DNA of 13,568 nucleotides from JAQYVL01 sp964578935 (GTDB taxonomy: Bacteria; Desulfobacterota; Desulfobacteria; Desulfobacterales; SURF-7), in contig CAZOEW010000099.1 in NCBI GenBank assembly GCA_964578935.1, positions 1 to 13,568 of the forward strand, written 5' to 3'. How positions within the stretch are numbered: the stretch's first letter is position 1; every line of letters starts with the position of its first letter. Positions 1-8,274 of this stretch are shown here, piece by piece. The translations under genes and the position numbers were made by a program. The notes beneath the pieces are model-generated. The model saw nothing but the letters and a program-made list of their open reading frames with translations, was not told the DNA's origin and searched no databases.

Positions 1-34
1 TTTGGAAAAAAAAGGCTTCGGGTACCCCTTTTCC
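1..34 (-). terminator. Possible Rho-independent terminator after the radical SAM gene
   Basis: Read on the minus strand, AAAAGG (complement of 27-32) can pair with CCTTTT (complement of 10-15) around an 11-nt loop, and two G-U pairs may extend the stem. An eight-residue U tract follows (complement of 6-13). The stem is A/U-rich and lies 25 nt after the stop codon, which suits an operon end. It is close to the window edge, so what follows is unseen. Confidence 0.4.
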
Positions 35-56
35 ATTTTTTTAAGATCAAACGATT

Positions 57-1067
57 TTAATATACTTCTTCTTTCAGCAGGCAGCACGCAATTTTATGCT
101 TTGGCTTTCCTTCTGCCGTGTACTCCAGATTTTCCGGCTGAATCAGCCGGTTCATCACACACCCTTCCGGAATATCCAAACGAAAGAGGTCTGCTTCATT
201 AATTCCGGGAGTACTTTTGAGCCGGTTATCTTCAAACATCAGGCTGTGAATCGGGAAATCCTCACAAAGAGGACATCGGTAAACCCTTCCGTTCGGAAAA
301 ATAAAATAATTATCCGCGACAAGACCCGCGCATTCAAACCGTTCTTCAGGACGCAGATAGACTTTCGGGTAGGTGGTCATAATTCCTCGACCGGCTGCAT
401 TGCTCGCTACTTCCGGAATCAGATCAAGCCATCTTTTTTTCGAAACCTGAAGATTCTTCCGTTTTGTTGTACCGGGTTCCGGTCCGGCAGAATTTCCACG
501 CAATCCAATTACCTGGATAAAAAATCTGTCGACTCCAAGATCCTCAAGAAGAGGAGGCATCATGGCAAGCTCATGAATATTTTCGCTGCTTACCGTAAAA
601 ATCAAACTGGTGTTGAATCCAATGGAAACAGCCTGCCTGATTCCTTTCATACAGGCATCAAAAGAACCATGACCGCGAATCCTGTCATTTGTCTGTTTTG
701 TTGCGCCATCCATGCTGAAACTCAAAAAACCAAGTTCATTCGGGCTGATCTTTTTAAGAATATCATTGAAAAGATAACCGTTTGTATCAACGGTTATCGA
801 TTTGCATCCAAGGGATCGGGCTTTTCTTATGGCTCTGGGCAGCTCCGGATGCAGGGTGGGCTCTCCGCCGAGAAAAATGACATTTGCAGACCGCTTCTTC
901 TTTAAAATTGCTGAAAGCCATTCTTCAATTACATCTATCGGGAGGGTCTTCTTTCCGTGGGCTTTGGGATTGATATAACAGTGCCGGCATTTGAGATTAC
1001 AGCGTGTCAGAATGTGAAAAAAAACATTAACGGATTTTTTTGAAAAAGATACGGTTTTCTTTTTCAT
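57..1067 (-). CDS. Radical SAM protein with C-terminal SPASM-like cysteine region
   Basis: The 336-residue protein has the radical SAM cluster motif CNLKCRHC (Cys23, Cys27, Cys30), which binds a [4Fe-4S] cluster and S-adenosylmethionine, followed by the GGEPTLHP motif near residue 70 that contacts SAM. The C-terminal third carries several more cysteines (FECAG, YRCPLCED, EGCVMN, ACCLL) around a PNGRVYRC segment. This resembles a SPASM/twitch region binding auxiliary Fe-S clusters, as in peptide- or protein-modifying enzymes. The substrate cannot be told from the sequence, and no precursor-peptide gene is visible nearby. The ATG lies 12 nt after the stop of the upstream cNMP-binding gene and has no clear Shine-Dalgarno sequence, so translation may be coupled. 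The same promoter probably drives both genes. Family assignment is firm; function is open. Confidence 0.9.
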   Translation of the reverse strand: MKKKTVSFSKKSVNVFFHILTRCNLKCRHCYINPKAHGKKTLPIDVIEEWLSAILKKKRSANVIFLGGEPTLHPELPRAIRKARSLGCKSITVDTNGYLFNDILKKISPNELGFLSFSMDGATKQTNDRIRGHGSFDACMKGIRQAVSIGFNTSLIFTVSSENIHELAMMPPLLEDLGVDRFFIQVIGLRGNSAGPEPGTTKRKNLQVSKKRWLDLIPEVASNAAGRGIMTTYPKVYLRPEERFECAGLVADNYFIFPNGRVYRCPLCEDFPIHSLMFEDNRLKSTPGINEADLFRLDIPEGCVMNRLIQPENLEYTAEGKPKHKIACCLLKEEVY

Positions 1068-1079
1068 AGTGAAGACAAG

Positions 1080-1625
1080 TTACTTTATAATCGTGCGGGT
1101 AAGAATTTTTGTTTTTCCATCTTTTTCTTTAAAGCTCGTAAGTCTTTTTATCTCTGCCTTTGCCTTGATAAGTTCATCGTTGGTGAGACGCAGTCGAAGA
1201 GACATGTATTCAGCAAAAATTCTGTACAACAAAAGAATAAAATCAAGTTTTTTATCATCCGAGGATAATTTCTCCTGTGCCGATGTATCCACAGCAAGAC
1301 ACACGGTTTGCCCGTCAGCAAAAACCGATGCGGAACGGCTAAGGCTGTCAATGATTCTCATCTCGCCAAAAATTTCACCCTTTTTGTCAATTGAAACGAT
1401 TTCATGTCCTTCTTTTTTGATGATTACCTTGCCCTTGAGAATAAAATAAAGCCATGGATCCCGATCCCCTTCTTTTATGATGCTTTCTCCATCATTGTAC
1501 TCCCTTATCTTGCTCAACCTCAGAAGCTTGGCCAGATTTTTAATTTCAAAATGCTTTAATGCTGGAATGTCCAGAAGCCGTTGAATATTCTGCATATTAT
1601 CTTTCAAGTATTTTGATTCAATCAT
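1080..1625 (-). CDS. Cyclic-nucleotide-binding-domain protein (Crp-like sensor domain, no HTH)
   Basis: The 181-residue protein is a single cyclic-nucleotide-binding beta-roll (about residues 20-120). The phosphate-binding cassette is recognisable at residues 83-103 (GEIFGE, then SRSASVFA): Glu88 and Arg97 stand at the positions that contact the ribose and cyclic phosphate in Crp-family proteins. After the roll comes a charged helical tail (about 125-165) that looks like a coiled coil, with no helix-turn-helix. It is therefore probably a signal-binding or protein-protein module rather than a transcription factor. The start is supported by GGAGGT five to six bases upstream of the ATG. A sigma-70-like promoter and a palindrome lie in the 173-bp gap upstream. 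It is followed at 12 nt by the radical SAM gene. Its ligand and partner are not known from the sequence. Confidence 0.85.
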   Translation of the reverse strand: MIESKYLKDNMQNIQRLLDIPALKHFEIKNLAKLLRLSKIREYNDGESIIKEGDRDPWLYFILKGKVIIKKEGHEIVSIDKKGEIFGEMRIIDSLSRSASVFADGQTVCLAVDTSAQEKLSSDDKKLDFILLLYRIFAEYMSLRLRLTNDELIKAKAEIKRLTSFKEKDGKTKILTRTIIK

Positions 1626-1664
1626 CTCAACCTCCGATGGGTAATCGTTTTATGCTGTATACAC

Positions 1665-1693
1665 TATATATTTGCGGTTTTATAAAAAGTCAA
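1665..1693 (-). promoter_or_regulatory. Sigma-70-like promoter for the cNMP-binding/radical SAM pair
   Basis: On the minus strand TTGACT (complement of 1688-1693, five of six to consensus) is separated by exactly 17 nt from TATATA (complement of 1665-1670). The predicted start is near 1658, giving a leader of about 33 nt that includes the good GGAGGT ribosome-binding site. The gap after purF (1626-1798) has no strong terminator, only a weak A5/T5 hairpin, so some readthrough from purF is also possible. Confidence 0.55.
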
Positions 1694-1694
1694 A

Positions 1695-1706
1695 TGTCAA
1701 TTGACA
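1695..1706. promoter_or_regulatory. Perfect 12-bp palindrome TGTCAATTGACA, possible regulator site
   Basis: TGTCAATTGACA is a perfect palindrome immediately upstream of the -35 box of the predicted promoter. Its centre lies about 42 nt before the predicted transcription start, where class II activators of the Crp/Fnr family bind. The motif also resembles their dyad half-sites loosely. The identity of the binding protein is inference only. Confidence 0.35.
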
Positions 1707-1798
1707 ATAAAAGATCGCAACTGGGCAAAAATAGCTGTTTTTCGCTCTGTGCCGGGTGTCGTCGTTGTGTTCCGATTCAATTCCGGAGGATGTGTGAA

Positions 1799-3220
1799 TC
1801 AATAGACCTGTTCCAGACAATCCTTGGAAAGACTGCCGTCAAAATCTACCGGATAGCACCCGTCAAAACAGGCTTTGCAGAAGCTGTTTTCCGGATCATC
1901 TGTGTGCGTGGATTCAAGAAGTCCTTCAAGTGTCAGATAATGAAGTGTGTCAAGGCCGAGAAAACTCCTGAGTTCTTCTATCGATTTTTTTGCAGCAATC
2001 AACTCCCCTCTTGTGGAAAAATCAATTCCATAATGGCAGGGATATCGGTGGGGGGGGCAGGCAATGCGCATGTGTACTTTTTTGACACCTAGCTCGCGAA
2101 GCGCTTTCACCCTGGTTTTGGCTGTGGTTCCTCTGATTATCGAATCCTCAATAATAATAATATTTTTTTCGTTTAAAAGTTCTTTCACGGGATTCAGTTT
2201 GACACGAACCCCGAAATTCCGCATGTTTTGTGTGGGCTGAATAAAGGTTCTCCCTACATAATGATTTCGGATCATCCCCATTTCAAAAGGTATACCCGAT
2301 TCCTCGGAATACCCGAGTGCCGCATAGTTTCCGGAATCCGGAAACGGCATCACCAGATCCGCATCAACGGACGCCTCTTTGGCCAGCTGCCTTCCATTTT
2401 CTTTTCGCGTCATATAAACATTTTTACCAAAAAAGGTGCTGTCCGGTCGTGCAAAATAGATATACTCGAAAATACAAAAAGAACGTTTCCGAGGGATAGC
2501 AGGTTTTATGCTCCTCACCCCGTCTTTGTAAATAATTACAATTTCACCCGGATCAAGCTCTCTGATCAATTCGGCCTGAAGAAGATCAAGCGCGCAGCTT
2601 TCTGATGCAAGTATGTAGTGGCCATTCAGCCTGCCCAGGCAAAGCGGCCTGAACCCATTCGGATCCTTGATGCCGATAAGCTCCCCCTTCCCGGTAAGCA
2701 CCACAAAAGAATACGCTCCCTTCAGGATTTCAACTGTTTTAAGCAAAGCACCTTCGAGTCCAAACTTCAAATTTTTAATAAAAACATGCAGTGCCACTTC
2801 ACTGTCCATCGTTGTTTGAAAAATAGAGCCTTCTTTCTCAAACCTGCTTTTCAGGATATGGGCATTTACAAGATTGCCATTATGCGCCACTGCATAGGAT
2901 TTTCCCCCGTGATGAACCACAAACGGCTGGGCGTTTGACAGAATCGAACTTCCGGTTGTTGAGTATCGGACATGTCCGATTGCGGAACCACCTTGAAGCT
3001 GTTCCAGATGGCTCATATCAAAAACATCCGGAACAAGCCCCATGCCTTTGTGCGCTGTGATTGTTTTATCCCTGGCAACGGCTATTCCTGCGCTTTCCTG
3101 CCCTCTATGCTGAAGGGCATAGAGTCCAAAATAGGTCAGCTTTGCGGCTTCCGGGTGTTCATATATTCCAAATATTCCACAGGCTTCACGAGGTTTCTTC
3201 GAATAATTCATTTTAAACAT
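1799..3220 (-). CDS. purF: Amidophosphoribosyltransferase (glutamine PRPP amidotransferase), Fe-S type
   Basis: PurF transfers the amide nitrogen of glutamine to PRPP, giving 5-phosphoribosylamine, the first committed step of purine synthesis. The 473-residue protein has a 13-residue propeptide before the catalytic Cys14 (CGIFGIY), which must be exposed by processing. A class II glutaminase domain occupies about residues 14-240. The phosphoribosyltransferase domain follows, with the PRPP-binding loop IIIIEDSIIRGTTA at 354-367. Cys249, Cys395, Cys448 and Cys451 match the four cysteines that hold the [4Fe-4S] cluster in the Bacillus-type enzyme, so this is the oxygen-sensitive, propeptide-bearing form. 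The ATG overlaps the end of carB by 8 bp and has AGGAG four bases upstream, which supports this start over the internal Met4. Translation is probably coupled to carB. The stop is TGA. Confidence 0.98.
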   Translation of the reverse strand: MFKMNYSKKPREACGIFGIYEHPEAAKLTYFGLYALQHRGQESAGIAVARDKTITAHKGMGLVPDVFDMSHLEQLQGGSAIGHVRYSTTGSSILSNAQPFVVHHGGKSYAVAHNGNLVNAHILKSRFEKEGSIFQTTMDSEVALHVFIKNLKFGLEGALLKTVEILKGAYSFVVLTGKGELIGIKDPNGFRPLCLGRLNGHYILASESCALDLLQAELIRELDPGEIVIIYKDGVRSIKPAIPRKRSFCIFEYIYFARPDSTFFGKNVYMTRKENGRQLAKEASVDADLVMPFPDSGNYAALGYSEESGIPFEMGMIRNHYVGRTFIQPTQNMRNFGVRVKLNPVKELLNEKNIIIIEDSIIRGTTAKTRVKALRELGVKKVHMRIACPPHRYPCHYGIDFSTRGELIAAKKSIEELRSFLGLDTLHYLTLEGLLESTHTDDPENSFCKACFDGCYPVDFDGSLSKDCLEQVY

Positions 3221-6200
3221 GAAACTCCTGGATTGATTTTACGGTCATTTCCGTCTTCTTCATCGCAGTTATCGCCCGGCAGATCGCGAGGGCTCCGGCG
3301 ATGGTTGTGGTGTAAGGGACCAAATACTTTAAAGCCGCCCGCCGGATCATATATCCGTCCCGCCTGGGTTCATCCCCTTGTCCTGTATTAATAATCAATT
3401 GTATTTCATTGTTCTTGATTGCATCTACAACATGCGGTCTTCCGCTGGAAACCTTGTTGATTTTCGTATTTTGAATCCCGATTTTCTCAAAAAACCGGGA
3501 AGTACCGGGGGTGGCGACAATCCTGAACCCGAGGCTGTAAAACTGCCGTGCAACCGATAAAACCGCATTTTTATCATCGTCCTGCACACTGATAAAGACA
3601 GCACCCTCCAACGGGAGGTTCTGTCCTGCGGCTAGCTGTGCCTTTGCAAATGCAGAGCCGAAATCCCTGTCAATGCCCATAACCTCTCCCGTGGATTTCA
3701 TTTCAGGGCCCAACAGCGTATCCACATTGGGAAACCGGTCAAACGGAAGGACAGCTTCCTTGACGGAGACATGGGAGGGCACGATTTCTTTTGTAAATCC
3801 CAGTTCCGGAAGTGTTCTGCCGAGCATTATCTTGGTTGCAAGCCTGGCAAGGGGAACGCCTGTAGCCTTGCTTACAAATGGAATGGTTCTGGAAGCTCTT
3901 GGGTTGACTTCGATGACATAAAGCCCGCCCCCTTTTAAAGCATACTGAACGTTCATCAGCCCGATCACATTCAGCTCTGCCGCCATGGCCTTTGTTGCAG
4001 CAACAATTTCATCAATTGCTTTCTGATCAACATTTACAGGCGGCAGAACACAGGCTGAATCTCCGGAGTGTATGCCCGCTTCTTCGATATGCTCCATAAT
4101 GCCGCCGATGATGGTTATTGTTCCATCAGAGATGGCATCCACATCCAGTTCCACGGCATCCTCGAGAAATCGGTCAATCAGAACCGGATGTCCGGGAGAA
4201 GCATCAATGGCCAGTCTGACAAAATTTTCAAGCTCCTCTCGTTTGTAAACAATCTTCATGGCTCTGCCGCCAAGCACATAAGAAGGACGAACAATTACCG
4301 GATAGCCGATCTCTTCGGCCACGGCGGCAGCACCATCGACATCTGTTGCCGTGCCGTTTTCCGGCTGAACCAGTCCCAGCTTTTTCAGCATGGCCTGAAA
4401 CAGCTTTCTGTCTTCGGCCCTGTCAATACTTTCCGGCTGTGTTCCCAGAATGGGTACACCTGCCGCATGGAGCTGAGCCGAAAGGTTTAATGGGGTCTGA
4501 CCTCCAAACTGAACAATAACGCCATCCGGTTTTTCCTTCTCGATAATGTGCAGAACATCTTCCCGGGTCAGGGGTTCAAAATACAGTTTGTCAGATGTGT
4601 CATAGTCCGTGCTCACCGTTTCCGGATTGCTGTTCACCATAATGCTTTCCACTGCCTCTTCACGAAGAGCAAACGAGGCGTGAACACAACAGTAGTCAAA
4701 CTCGATCCCCTGACCGATTCTGTTCGGACCGCCTCCTAAAATCATCACTTTTTTCCGGTCTGATACCCTGGCTTCGCACTCTGTCTCGTAGGTGGAATAG
4801 TAGTAGGGCGTCGAAGCCTTGAATTCGGCGGCACAGGTATCGACCAGCTTGTAAACCGGCCGGATTCCGGCTTCTGTTCTCTGACGCTTGATCTTTTCCT
4901 CATCCATTCCGGTCAGATATGCAAGCTGAATATCGGAAAATCCATATGATTTTGCTCTGGCAAGCAGTTCTCGGGAAATGGCTTTTTCTGCATTGCATCG
5001 GGACAGGAGTTTCTCCAGATCAACGATCTGATTGATCTGGTGAAGGAACCATGGGTCAATCATGGTTTGCTCATAGATTGTCTCAATTGAGAATCCTTTC
5101 AACAGGGCTTCCCGCAGATAGAAAATGCGCTGAGAGTTTGGGGTTGCAAGCTTTTTCATGATCTCGGACTCGGAAGGAGATGTTTCCGTGCCATCCACAA
5201 GAGCCTTCCCATCCGCACCAAAACCATAACGGCCGATTTCAAGGGAGCGGATCCCTTTTTGAAAGGCTTCTTTAAACGTTCTGCCGATAGCCATGGTTTC
5301 CCCAACAGATTTCATGGAGGTTGTCAGGTAATCCTCGGTTTCGGGAAATTTTTCAAATGTCCACCTGGGAATCTTAACGACACAATAATCAAGAGTCGGT
5401 TCAAAGCTGGCCAGCGTTTCACCGGTGATATCGTTCGGGATCTCATCCAGTGTATATCCAACGGCAAGTTTTGCTGCAATTTTTGCAATGGGAAACCCTG
5501 TTGCCTTGGATGCCAGAGCCGAGCTTCTGGAAACCCTTGGATTCATTTCAACAACAATCATTTCACCGGTTTCAGGGTTTACGGCGAACTGAACGTTTGA
5601 TCCCCCTGTATCAACACCGATTTCCCGAATTATGGCAATCGATGCGTCTCTCATGTTCTGATATTCCCGATCCGTAAGCGTCTGTGCCGGAGCCACCGTA
5701 ATACTGTCCCCTGTATGAACCCCCATGGGATCCATGTTTTCTATGGAACAGACGATAACGACATTATCATGATGATCCCGCATGACTTCAAGTTCGAATT
5801 CCTTCCACCCCAGCACTGACTCTTCCAGCATCACCTGGTTGATCAGGCTGGCATCAAGGCCGGCCTTGGCCATGATTTCAAGATCCTCCCTGTTGTACGC
5901 CACGCCACCGCCGGTTCCGCCCAGTGTAAAGCTGGGTCGGACGATAATCGGAAATCCGATGGTTTCTGCGATCTCCTGCACCTCGCTCATGCTCGTTGCG
6001 ATACCGCTTTTCGGAATCCGGAGGCCGATTTTATGCATCGCCTTCCGGAACAGATCTCTGTCTTCCGCTTTATTGATGGATGAAATGGATGCACCGATCA
6101 TCTCGACATCATACTTTTCCAGCACCCCCATTCTGGCCAGTTCAACAGCGGTATTCAGAGCGGTTTGACCGCCGAGGGTGGGGAGCAGGGCGTCGGGGCG

Positions 6201-6443
6201 TTCTTTTTCAATTATTTTTTCTACAATCGCAGGAGTCACTGGTTCAATATAGGTGGCATCGGCCATTTCAGGATCGGTCATGATAGTAGCCGGATTGCTG
6301 TTAACCAGAACAACTTCAAACCCTTCCTCTTTAAGGGCCTTACAGGCCTGTGTCCCTGAATAGTCAAATTCGCAGGCCTGGCTGATGATGATCGGTCCGG
6401 CTCCGATGATTAGAATTTTGTGTATATCAGATCTTTTGGGCAT
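3213..6443 (-). CDS. carB: Carbamoyl-phosphate synthase large subunit
   Basis: CarB makes carbamoyl phosphate from bicarbonate, two ATP and ammonia channelled from CarA, feeding pyrimidine and arginine synthesis. The 1076-residue length is normal. Two homologous ATP-grasp halves are visible: the first opens with ILIIGAGPIIISQACEFDYSG and the second with MILGGGPNRIGQGIEFDYCC near residue 570. Each has its NSNP(A/E)T and LGGQTALN/FGGQTPLN segments. The last 130 or so residues form an MGS-like allosteric domain (GAVFISVQD, VATPGTS, INKV, IINTGQG). These keep Thr, Lys and Asn positions that bind UMP or other effectors in E. coli, so nucleotide feedback is likely. It lies 31 bp after carA. Its ATG has no obvious Shine-Dalgarno sequence, but an in-frame stop just upstream excludes a longer ATG start. 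It overlaps purF by 8 bp. Confidence 0.99.
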   Translation of the reverse strand: MPKRSDIHKILIIGAGPIIISQACEFDYSGTQACKALKEEGFEVVLVNSNPATIMTDPEMADATYIEPVTPAIVEKIIEKERPDALLPTLGGQTALNTAVELARMGVLEKYDVEMIGASISSINKAEDRDLFRKAMHKIGLRIPKSGIATSMSEVQEIAETIGFPIIVRPSFTLGGTGGGVAYNREDLEIMAKAGLDASLINQVMLEESVLGWKEFELEVMRDHHDNVVIVCSIENMDPMGVHTGDSITVAPAQTLTDREYQNMRDASIAIIREIGVDTGGSNVQFAVNPETGEMIVVEMNPRVSRSSALASKATGFPIAKIAAKLAVGYTLDEIPNDITGETLASFEPTLDYCVVKIPRWTFEKFPETEDYLTTSMKSVGETMAIGRTFKEAFQKGIRSLEIGRYGFGADGKALVDGTETSPSESEIMKKLATPNSQRIFYLREALLKGFSIETIYEQTMIDPWFLHQINQIVDLEKLLSRCNAEKAISRELLARAKSYGFSDIQLAYLTGMDEEKIKRQRTEAGIRPVYKLVDTCAAEFKASTPYYYSTYETECEARVSDRKKVMILGGGPNRIGQGIEFDYCCVHASFALREEAVESIMVNSNPETVSTDYDTSDKLYFEPLTREDVLHIIEKEKPDGVIVQFGGQTPLNLSAQLHAAGVPILGTQPESIDRAEDRKLFQAMLKKLGLVQPENGTATDVDGAAAVAEEIGYPVIVRPSYVLGGRAMKIVYKREELENFVRLAIDASPGHPVLIDRFLEDAVELDVDAISDGTITIIGGIMEHIEEAGIHSGDSACVLPPVNVDQKAIDEIVAATKAMAAELNVIGLMNVQYALKGGGLYVIEVNPRASRTIPFVSKATGVPLARLATKIMLGRTLPELGFTKEIVPSHVSVKEAVLPFDRFPNVDTLLGPEMKSTGEVMGIDRDFGSAFAKAQLAAGQNLPLEGAVFISVQDDDKNAVLSVARQFYSLGFRIVATPGTSRFFEKIGIQNTKINKVSSGRPHVVDAIKNNEIQLIINTGQGDEPRRDGYMIRRAALKYLVPYTTTIAGALAICRAITAMKKTEMTVKSIQEFHV

Positions 6444-6474
6444 AATTTCGATTCGTTATGTAGAAAAAAATCAT

Positions 6475-7641
6475 CTAAAACAACAAGGAGGTCTGATGCT
6501 TGTTCATCATCTCCTTGAAAGTATTAAACAGGTATTTTGCATCATGCGGGCCCGGGGATGCTTCCGGATGATACTGGACGGCAAACAGCGGGTAGTCTCT
6601 ATGTTGAAAGCCCTCAAACGTATTATCATTCAGGTTCACATGGGTAACCTCAATGTTTTTACCTTCCATGCTGCTGGTATCAACGGCAAATCCGTGATTC
6701 TGAGCGGTGATTTCAACCTTGCCTGTCAGCAGATTTTTAACCGGCTGATTTGAACCCCGGTGCCCGAATTTCAGCTTAAAGGTCTTTCCCCCCAACGCAA
6801 GACCTAAAATCTGATTACCCAGACAGATACCAAAAATGGGACAAAATCCGATCAATTTCTTAATTGTATCAATGGCATATATCAATGGTTCCGGATCTCC
6901 GGGTCCGTTTGAAAGAAAAATTCCATCCGGCTTATAAGACTTGACCTGTTCCGGTGAAAAGGTCGCAGGAACAACCAGTGTTTCACATCCCGTATTTTCA
7001 AGGCATCTCAAAATAGAATATTTGATACCAAAATCAAAAGCGACAACCGCATGTTTCTTGCCTCTTGATTTCCAGATGCCCGAGCCGGATTCAATCCTGT
7101 TTTTCCCGATAGGAGCTGGTTTTCCATTCTCCCATAAATATGGAACCGTGGTTGAAACTTCCTTTACAAGATCCCGGCCCTCCATGCCGGGTATGGCTCT
7201 TGCTTTTTCCACAAGGGAATCCGGATTTAGATCCCGGGTTGAAATCGTTGCCCGCATGGCGCCTGCTTTTCGGATGTGGCGGGTGAGTGCGCGGGTATCA
7301 AACCCCTCGATTCCAAGAACACCCTGTTGCATTAAATATGCTGCAAGACTCTGTGTGGATCTGAAGTTACTCGGAAATTCCTGGTATTCCTTGACCAGAA
7401 AGGCGGCGACCTGAATTCGGTCTGATTCAACATCTTCCGGATTGACACCATAATTGCCGATCAACGGATAGGTCATGGCCACCATCTGTCCCCGGTAGGA
7501 CGGATCGGTCAACACCTCCTGGTATCCGGACATGCTTGTATTGAAAACCACCTCTCCCGAGGTTTCTCCTTTTCCGGTAAAACTATTACACGGAAAGGTA
7601 CGCCCGTCTTCAAGGGCTAGTAGTGCTTGAACTCGCTCCAT
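6475..7641 (-). CDS. carA: Carbamoyl-phosphate synthase small (glutaminase) subunit
   Basis: CarA hydrolyses glutamine and passes ammonia to CarB. From the ATG at 7641 the protein is 388 residues, normal for the family. The N-terminal CPSase domain (about 1-190: GETSGEVVFNTSMSGYQE, DPSYRGQ) is followed by a class I glutamine amidotransferase domain. Its triad is visible as Cys273 (FGICLGNQ), His358 and Glu360 (QYHPEASPGPHD). The open frame extends to a TTG at 7698, but this ATG gives the family's usual N-terminus (MERVQALLALEDG). The ribosome-binding site is poor: seven U residues precede the ATG and the nearest AAGGTG is about 16 nt away. The gene lies 174 bp after the glutamate synthase cluster and 31 bp before carB. 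Confidence 0.97.
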   Translation of the reverse strand: MERVQALLALEDGRTFPCNSFTGKGETSGEVVFNTSMSGYQEVLTDPSYRGQMVAMTYPLIGNYGVNPEDVESDRIQVAAFLVKEYQEFPSNFRSTQSLAAYLMQQGVLGIEGFDTRALTRHIRKAGAMRATISTRDLNPDSLVEKARAIPGMEGRDLVKEVSTTVPYLWENGKPAPIGKNRIESGSGIWKSRGKKHAVVAFDFGIKYSILRCLENTGCETLVVPATFSPEQVKSYKPDGIFLSNGPGDPEPLIYAIDTIKKLIGFCPIFGICLGNQILGLALGGKTFKLKFGHRGSNQPVKNLLTGKVEITAQNHGFAVDTSSMEGKNIEVTHVNLNDNTFEGFQHRDYPLFAVQYHPEASPGPHDAKYLFNTFKEMMNKHQTSLLF

Positions 7642-7815
7642 AAAAAAACTGTTTTCACACCTTGTTGTTTCGGATTGCCTGAACCTACAGGTTTTCAAAC
7701 GGGGTTACTGAACTGCGTTCGTCAATAAAGCCATACCCCCATACCACATCTCTTCACCAAATCAATACTAAAGATACATTTTGTCTTCAAGGTTCGCTTC
7801 TTGACATCACTCCCG
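7642..7815 (-). other. 174-bp gap between the glutamate synthase cluster and carA
   Basis: No clear promoter, terminator or RNA gene is seen here. There is a 14-codon open frame (MWYGGMALLTNAVQ, roughly 7699-7745) with a weak GAAGAG upstream and a small GAAC-gca-GTTC hairpin inside it. A U7 tract (complement of 7642-7648) abuts the carA start codon. The gap is long enough for a carA-specific promoter or leader control, but nothing in it is strong enough to call. Confidence 0.4.
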
Positions 7816-8142
7816 CTACCCCATCGGCTCATTTTCGATCAGATCCCATATGCCGCAGGGACACGCACCGGCGCAGAAACCGCATCCGATGCAGCGTGAC
7901 TCATCGACACGATACCGGTAATCACCGTCGCCTATATCCTCTCTGCTGATCGCAGCCTGGGGACAGATGGTAATACAGATCCCGCAATCCCGGCAAGTTC
8001 CGCAGGAAGCACACTGAGAACCGCACTGATCAATACCATCAAAACCGGTAATTCGGGGATCAAAATATTCCATTTTAATCCTGTCAGTATCGATCACGGC
8101 AGCCGATTCTGTAAAAGGATTTTCCCCTCTCAAAATCGTCAT
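7816..8142 (-). CDS. 2x[4Fe-4S] ferredoxin tail, 3' part of the interrupted glutamate synthase fusion
   Basis: This 108-residue open frame from an internal ATG carries two ferredoxin-type cluster motifs, CRDCGICITICP and CIGCGFCAGACP, plus an extra cysteine-rich segment before them (CGSQCASC). It is in the same frame as the upstream oxidoreductase. The 43 codons between the TAA at 8272 and this ATG encode conserved oxidoreductase sequence (IFAIGDVV, AIGAGRKAAEAI). The ATG has no Shine-Dalgarno sequence and sits in the middle of the FAD-domain C-terminal helix. It is therefore probably not a natural start but the C-terminal domain of the fused protein. The domain would pass electrons between ferredoxin-type clusters and the flavin. 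If the TAA is real, this part is either lost or made only by reinitiation. Confidence 0.6.
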   Translation of the reverse strand: MTILRGENPFTESAAVIDTDRIKMEYFDPRITGFDGIDQCGSQCASCGTCRDCGICITICPQAAISREDIGDGDYRYRVDESRCIGCGFCAGACPCGIWDLIENEPMG

Positions 8143-8271
8143 GATGGCTTCCGCGGCTTTCCGGCCCGCTCCAATCGCATCCGAAAGGATTCCGGGTTTG
8201 ACAACATCTCCTATGGCAAAAATCTTTGGATCGGATGTTCGAAAAAACGCATCTACCCATACAAATCCATC

Positions 8272-8274
8272 TTA
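8272..8274 (-). other. In-frame TAA interrupting a conserved oxidoreductase
   Basis: On the minus strand the codons read GTT GAG GTA TAA GAT GGA TTT. TAA is used as the true stop for carB, the amidotransferase gene at 11809, the cNMP-binding gene and the radical SAM gene here, so codon reassignment is excluded. It is neither TGA nor TAG, so selenocysteine and pyrrolysine are also excluded. Confidence 0.9.

Noticed and set aside
96..905. Long plus-strand open frame opposite the radical SAM gene
   Set aside because: It is the antisense shadow of a gene with clear family motifs; its translation shows no recognisable domain and no ribosome-binding site was evident.
1720..1745. Intrinsic terminator after purF
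   Set aside because: The only candidate is an A5/T5 hairpin with no GC pairs, too weak to call.
7641..7698. TTG at 7698 as the carA start
   Set aside because: It would add 19 residues not typical of CarA and has no Shine-Dalgarno sequence, while the ATG gives the normal N-terminus and length.
7642..7700. UTP-sensitive slippage promoter at the U7 tract before carA
   Set aside because: No acceptable -10 or -35 element stands at the right distance upstream of the U run.
7699..7745. 14-codon frame MWYGGMALLTNAVQ upstream of carA as a leader peptide
   Set aside because: Only a weak GAAGAG precedes it, it has no run of regulatory codons, and no terminator/antiterminator pair follows.
8272..8274. 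Selenocysteine, pyrrolysine or stop reassignment at the interrupted gene
   Set aside because: The codon is TAA, not TGA or TAG, and TAA is used as a genuine stop in at least four neighbouring genes.
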